DNA of 8,454 nt, from NCBI GenBank assembly GCA_030639305.1, contig DAOWCY010000264.1, forward strand, positions 1 to 8,454, given 5' to 3'. Made by a program: the position numbers and the translations under genes. Positions 5,708-8,454 of the stretch are shown piece after piece. Position 1 is the first letter of the stretch. Each line of letters opens with the position of its first letter. The notes under the pieces were generated by a model. That model saw only the letters and a list, made by a program, of their open reading frames with translations. It was not told the DNA's origin and made no database searches. Origin of the DNA: JAGLQA01 sp023135565 (GTDB lineage Bacteria > Acidobacteriota > Aminicenantia > UBA2199).

Positions 5708-7075
5708 ATGCAGGACAGCAGCGATAACAAAAACAATGAGTTGAGCCGCCGGGATTTTTTGAAAAAAGGCGCCGCGGCAGGTTTGACTATTTCTGTAATA
5801 GGTTCCGCTTGTGCTACAAAAAGAAAAATAAGCACTGCGCCCGGTGTGAAAAAAGCAGCCCCTATCGACACTGTTCGCGTCGGTTTTGTAGGCGTTGGCG
5901 GTATGGGATCCGCTCACTGCCGCAACTTGCTCAATATCGAAGGCGTTGAGATCAGGGCAGTATGCGACATCCTGGAAAGCAAAGTCGAACGTATCCAGCG
6001 TTGGGTGGTGGATGCCGGTTTCCCCAAACCCAAAGGCTATTCCCGGGGCGAATTTGATTTTAAAAGAATGTGCGATCAGGAAGACCTCGACCTGATAATG
6101 ACTGCCACTCCCTGGCGCTGGCATGTGCCGGTTTGTCTTGCGGCTATGAAAGCGGGCAAACATGCCGCCACGGAAGTCCCGGCTGCCGTTACTTTGGACG
6201 AGTGCTGGGATTTGGTGCTGACCGCTGAAAAAACGCAGAAATACTGTATGATGTTGGAAAACTGCTGCTACGGCCGGTCGGAAATGGCTGTATTGAATAT
6301 GGTGCGCCAGGGGCTTTTCGGCGAGCTCATCCATGCCGGAGCCGGGTATTTGCACGACCTGCGCGCCTTGAAATTCAGCAGCGAAGGTGAAGGAATGTGG
6401 CGCACGGCCCATTCCATCAAACGGGACGGCAACCTTTATCCCACCCACGGCTTAGGCCCGGTGGCGGAGTGTATGAACATCAACCGGGGCAACCGTTTCG
6501 AGTACTTAGTGTCTATGAGCAGCAAATCCAGGGGATTAAATGTTTTTGCCGCGGAAGAATTAGGCGCGGATAGTCCCGAGGCAATCCAAAAATATGCTTT
6601 AGGTGACGTGAATGTCAGTTTGATCAAAACGGCCAACGGTGAAACCATTACCCTTTACCATGACTGCGACCTGCCCCGGCCTTACAGCCGCATCAACATG
6701 GTGCAGGGCACGAAGGGTATTTTCCAGGGTTACCCTGACCGCATTTACATCGAAGGCATAAGCAAAAAAGCCCACCGCTGGGATACTTTTGACGATTACT
6801 ATAAAAAATACGACCATCCGCTGTGGAAGCAGGAAGCTGAACGGGCCAAAGGAGCCGGTCACGGCGGTATGGATTACGTAGAGGATTTTCGCTTGATCGA
6901 CGCGCTGCGCAAAGGCAGGCTGCCCGATATGGACGTGTATGATGCCGCAGCCTGGAGTGTGGTTTCCGAGTTAAGCGAAAGGTCGGTGTCCGGTAAGAGT
7001 AAGCCGGTGGATTTTCCTGATTTTACCAGGGGCCAATGGCGCACCAACAAGCCCATCCACCTGGTAGATTTCTAA
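5708..7075 (+). CDS. Tat-exported Gfo/Idh/MocA-family protein of the GH109 glycosidase type
   Basis: GH109 enzymes hydrolyse glycosides, typically alpha-N-acetylgalactosaminides, with a tightly bound NAD+ through an oxidation-elimination route. The 455 residues fit the family length. The N-terminus has a twin-arginine motif, SRRDFLKK (13-20), then a hydrophobic segment ending at GSAC (Cys35), so it is probably exported folded with its cofactor; a lipoprotein anchor is possible but the lipobox is poor. The Rossmann fold begins with GFVGVGGMG (59-67). GH109 signatures are EVPAAVT (Glu156), Tyr188 in CCYGR, YPTHGLGPV (Tyr244, His247), RPYSR and the C-terminal DVYDAAAW and PDFTRGQWRTNKP. Glu156, Tyr188, Tyr244 and His247 appear to match the active-site residues of the Elizabethkingia enzyme. 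AAGGAG lies six bases before the ATG. The true substrate is unproven, since many relatives are uncharacterised oxidoreductases. Confidence 0.88.
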   Translation: MQDSSDNKNNELSRRDFLKKGAAAGLTISVIGSACATKRKISTAPGVKKAAPIDTVRVGFVGVGGMGSAHCRNLLNIEGVEIRAVCDILESKVERIQRWVVDAGFPKPKGYSRGEFDFKRMCDQEDLDLIMTATPWRWHVPVCLAAMKAGKHAATEVPAAVTLDECWDLVLTAEKTQKYCMMLENCCYGRSEMAVLNMVRQGLFGELIHAGAGYLHDLRALKFSSEGEGMWRTAHSIKRDGNLYPTHGLGPVAECMNINRGNRFEYLVSMSSKSRGLNVFAAEELGADSPEAIQKYALGDVNVSLIKTANGETITLYHDCDLPRPYSRINMVQGTKGIFQGYPDRIYIEGISKKAHRWDTFDDYYKKYDHPLWKQEAERAKGAGHGGMDYVEDFRLIDALRKGRLPDMDVYDAAAWSVVSELSERSVSGKSKPVDFPDFTRGQWRTNKPIHLVDF

Positions 7076-7090
7076 CCCCGCAGCGCAGGG
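7076..7090. repeat. 6-3-6 palindrome directly after the GH109-like gene
   Basis: CCCCGC-AGC-GCAGGG begins on the base after the TAA stop. It is an imperfect 6-bp stem (one C-A mismatch) and, with the following AGC, matches the element after the cupin gene at 16 of 18 positions. Having the same element abut two consecutive stop codons is unusual. Confidence 0.45.
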
Positions 7091-7118
7091 AGCAGCGGGT
7101 GAGCGCCTTTGATTTTAA

Positions 7119-7224
7119 ATAAACAAAAGTTTTGATCAAACTTTTTTAAAAGTTTGGCCGCCGGAGGCAAGGCGGTATGCCGGGGCCCCCGACTATAATT
7201 CAATGGGGGCGTCACCCGGCAGGG
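7119..7224 (-). repeat. GC-rich dispersed repeat, right copy of an inverted pair, with alternative hairpins
   Basis: Read on the minus strand this matches 4941-5030 in block order, with an added CTTGCCTCCGGCGGCC block. On the plus strand it starts with AAAAGTTT (7125-7132) and AAACTTTT (7138-7145), which form an AT-rich stem running into T residues; this may end the GH109 transcript. CAAACTTTT (7137-7145) can instead pair with AAAAGTTTG (7148-7156), so the two hairpins exclude each other. The following 7225-7333 is plain AT-rich DNA with no gene seen. Confidence 0.6.
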
Positions 7225-7333
7225 AGATCGTTAGAGTTCTCGAATGCTTTATAAAAAACTTAGCTTCGCTGTGCAATTATCAATGAACAGCCGCTTCTCT
7301 TAAGTAAATTTTGAATTAATAGATCGGATTCGG

Positions 7334-7750
7334 TTACGCTAACCCGGCTATAATCCCGGTAAAACAACGCAAATCATCCAGGTTCACATGAAGGATTTCA
7401 AAAAGTATCTCGTAGTCGATTTTCCAGTACCGGTGTACCAACATGTTCCTGAATCGGGCCATCTTCTTCAGTTCACCGGCTAATTCCCCGGGTATAATCC
7501 CTGCGTCTCCCAAAAGACCGAAACATTCCGCATACTCCCCGGGTGCCTTTTTCAATTTTTTTGCCGATACATGAAAACACAAATTCAAAGCAGCTTCTAT
7601 GGCAACCAATAAGCGATACGATGCAATATCTTGGAGGTCCCGGTTCACTATAAATTCTTCCCGGGCAGACTCTTTGATCTTTTCCAACCTCTCCAGGCAA
7701 TCGAAGATTTCCTCACACCTTGTCCTGATCAGTTCCTGGTTTAAGCTCAT
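7334..7750 (-). CDS. hepT: HepT-type toxin of a type VII HepT-MntA toxin-antitoxin pair
   Basis: The 138-residue helical protein has the HEPN signature R-x4-H-x-Y as Arg101, His106 and Tyr108 (RNMLVHRY), the RNase active site of the HepT (DUF86) family. Studied HepT proteins cut RNA and are neutralised when the partner MntA adds AMP groups to the tyrosine of this motif. All three residues are intact, so the toxin is probably functional. The ATG at 7750 overlaps the TGA of the upstream mntA as ATGA, so translation is likely coupled. The cognate nucleotidyltransferase precedes it, the usual order for the family. Length is normal (about 130-145). Such pairs are often horizontally acquired and serve genome stability or phage defence; which applies here cannot be seen. 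Confidence 0.9.
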   Translation of the reverse strand: MSLNQELIRTRCEEIFDCLERLEKIKESAREEFIVNRDLQDIASYRLLVAIEAALNLCFHVSAKKLKKAPGEYAECFGLLGDAGIIPGELAGELKKMARFRNMLVHRYWKIDYEILFEILHVNLDDLRCFTGIIAGLA

Positions 7751-8184
7751 GCTGCAAATGCCTCTTTAATACTTCTCTTTACCAGGGGTTTTATATCCAG
7801 GTAACGGCTCGCTGCCCGCTCCATAAACTCACAACGCAAGTCCTCATCTTTATCGATAATCAACTGCCCCCGGATTACATAAAAAATAAAAGAAATAGGT
7901 GCAAAATTTAAAACACGAATATCCACAGGCATTCGCATCACAGACGAAAGCCGTTCCGACAGCTCCAGCGAATAAAACAGCGACTCCTTTTTATCCAATC
8001 CATCGATATATATTCCCACATCAATGTCATGAAAAGGTAAATTATCGGTTTCATCATCAAAAGAACCGAAGATAAAAGCAAAAAGGATTTCTTTTTCGGC
8101 AGCTAAGATATTTTTGATAGAAGTCACTGCCTGCTGTTTCTCATCGAGGCTTAATTGAAAATAACGGGGCTTCATTTTTTCCAC
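7747..8184 (-). CDS. mntA: MntA-type nucleotidyltransferase antitoxin
   Basis: The 145-residue product is a minimal nucleotidyltransferase. Gly40-Ser41 and Asp53-x-Asp55 form the GS-x(n)-DxD catalytic motif, with the third acidic residue at Asp88 (PVDIRV). Here 11 residues separate GS and DxD, against 10 in the motif usually quoted for MntA; a one-residue difference is common among minimal nucleotidyltransferases. MntA neutralises HepT by AMPylating its active-site tyrosine. The GTG at 8184 is the longest start; an in-frame ATG at 8175 would remove three residues. Neither has a Shine-Dalgarno. A TATACT box ends seven bases before the GTG, so the message is probably leaderless from the GTG. 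It overlaps hepT by 4 bp. Confidence 0.88.
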   Translation of the reverse strand: MEKMKPRYFQLSLDEKQQAVTSIKNILAAEKEILFAFIFGSFDDETDNLPFHDIDVGIYIDGLDKKESLFYSLELSERLSSVMRMPVDIRVLNFAPISFIFYVIRGQLIIDKDEDLRCEFMERAASRYLDIKPLVKRSIKEAFAA

Positions 8185-8191
8185 TGCTGTA

Positions 8192-8200
8192 AGTATACCA
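8192..8200 (-). promoter_or_regulatory. Extended -10 promoter of mntA-hepT, predicted leaderless
   Basis: On the minus strand 8200-8192 read TGG-TATACT, an extended -10 box. No good -35 is visible in the A/T-rich tract upstream, which an extended -10 tolerates. Seven bases separate it from the GTG start, so the transcript should begin on or beside the start codon. Confidence 0.5.
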
Positions 8201-8220
8201 TTTTTTCAAAAAAAAGAAAA

Positions 8221-8263
8221 GGGGCCGGAGAGTAAGTGTTCAGTTTTGAATAAATCGGACCCC
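8221..8263. other. 43-bp segment with partly complementary ends next to a T-tract
   Basis: GGGGCCGG (8221-8228) and CGGACCCC (8256-8263) are imperfect inverted ends around an AT-rich centre. On the minus strand the second arm is followed by a run of T and C, which looks like a terminator, yet no minus-strand gene lies upstream within the window. It may be the end of a decayed transposon or a REP-like element. No frame of interest was found in 8264-8329. Confidence 0.3.
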
Positions 8264-8329
8264 ACCCAAACAGTTCATACCCGTTTTGTCCAATAATTGA
8301 ACCGCGGACAGGCTCATTTTTTCCAAAAC

Positions 8330-8349
8330 TGATGGCCTCGTAAAAAGTC
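8330..8349 (+). repeat. Second copy of the 20-bp MITE end
   Basis: TGATGGCCTCGTAAAAAGTC is identical to 5081-5100, and AC precedes both, making a 22-base exact repeat. No inverted partner is found within the next 105 bases, so this is either a solitary end or the border of a longer element running past the window. Confidence 0.6.
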
Positions 8350-8394
8350 GTGGTGAAATATTTGGAAATATTATCTTAAAAGCTGCTATATAGC

Positions 8395-8423
8395 TTGCTA
8401 TTTAGTACATGTTGTGTTATAAT
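8395..8423 (+). promoter_or_regulatory. Promoter of the right-edge gene, predicted leaderless
   Basis: TTGCTA (8395-8400), a 17-base spacer and a perfect TATAAT (8418-8423) preceded by TGT, an extended -10, make a strong promoter. The ATG at 8430 follows after six bases, so the start codon should be at the transcript's 5' end. Upstream palindromes AATATTT-GG-AAATATT (8357-8372) and AAGCT-N7-AGCTT could be operators. Confidence 0.55.
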
Positions 8424-8429
8424 TCTATT

Positions 8430-8454
8430 ATGAAATCCCAAACAAAACCCATAA
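8430..8454 (+). CDS. 5' end of an unidentified gene, cut by the window edge
   Basis: An ATG at 8430 opens a frame reading MKSQTKPI to the window end. There is no Shine-Dalgarno, but a strong extended -10 promoter ends six bases before the ATG, which supports a leaderless start. Eight residues do not allow any family assignment. It lies about 80 bases after a copy of the MITE end, so an element-encoded gene is one possibility. Confidence 0.4.

Noticed and set aside
5480..6448. Minus-strand 322-codon open frame opposite the cupin and GH109-like genes
   Set aside because: It lies antisense to two well-supported genes and arises from their codon pattern; the peptide shows no coherent domain and there is no start signal.
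7252..7275. Possible terminator after hepT (short AGC-GAA-GCT stem followed by T6 on the minus strand)
   Set aside because: The stem is only three base pairs and lies about 60-80 bases past the stop, too weak to call.

Overview
The window looks like a chromosomal stretch from an anaerobic bacterium of moderate GC content. The evidence is a full-length pyruvate:ferredoxin oxidoreductase (PFOR) with an apparent Rex-type NADH-responsive operator, a Tat-exported glycosidase-family oxidoreductase, and intergenic DNA full of short palindromes and dispersed repeats. Nothing in the window fixes the phylum. The repeat-rich spacers and the mix of Shine-Dalgarno-led and apparently leaderless genes would fit one of the less-studied anaerobic lineages (for example PVC-type or Desulfobacterota-like bacteria), but that is only a guess.

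Layout. Positions 1-73 hold the 5' end of a minus-strand gene. Its Shine-Dalgarno lies in one arm of a perfect 12-bp inverted repeat (82-129). An intrinsic terminator (201-243) then closes the large minus-strand PFOR gene (266-3892). The 341-bp divergent spacer 3893-4233 carries the PFOR leader (two adjacent hairpins and possible tiny upstream ORFs), a PFOR promoter overlapped by GTTAA-N4-TTAAC, a 6-3-6 palindrome, and a good sigma70-type promoter for a plus-strand DUF151/bifunctional-nuclease-family gene (4234-4728). That transcript appears to begin at the start codon.

From 4729 to 5293 there is no convincing gene. The spacer holds a GC-rich dispersed repeat, a 112-bp MITE-like element with inverted ends, and an extended -10 promoter. 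Next come a KdgF-like cupin (5294-5614) and a GH109-type Gfo/Idh/MocA protein with a twin-arginine signal (5708-7075), probably a small sugar-catabolism operon. An inverted copy of the GC-rich repeat (7119-7224) lies on the far side, so the two genes are bracketed by inverted repeats.

On the minus strand follows a HepT-MntA type VII toxin-antitoxin pair (7334-8184) with a 4-bp ATGA overlap. Its antitoxin gene also appears leaderless. The right end holds a possible transposon-end remnant, a second exact copy of the 20-bp MITE end, and a strong promoter firing into a gene cut by the window edge (ATG at 8430), again apparently leaderless.

No CRISPR array, rRNA, tRNA or complete transposase was seen. 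The genes belong to known families. The most interesting material is regulatory and repetitive: the SD-sequestering hairpin, the Rex-like site with its structured PFOR leader, three leaderless promoters of the same design, and the repeat families in the spacers.
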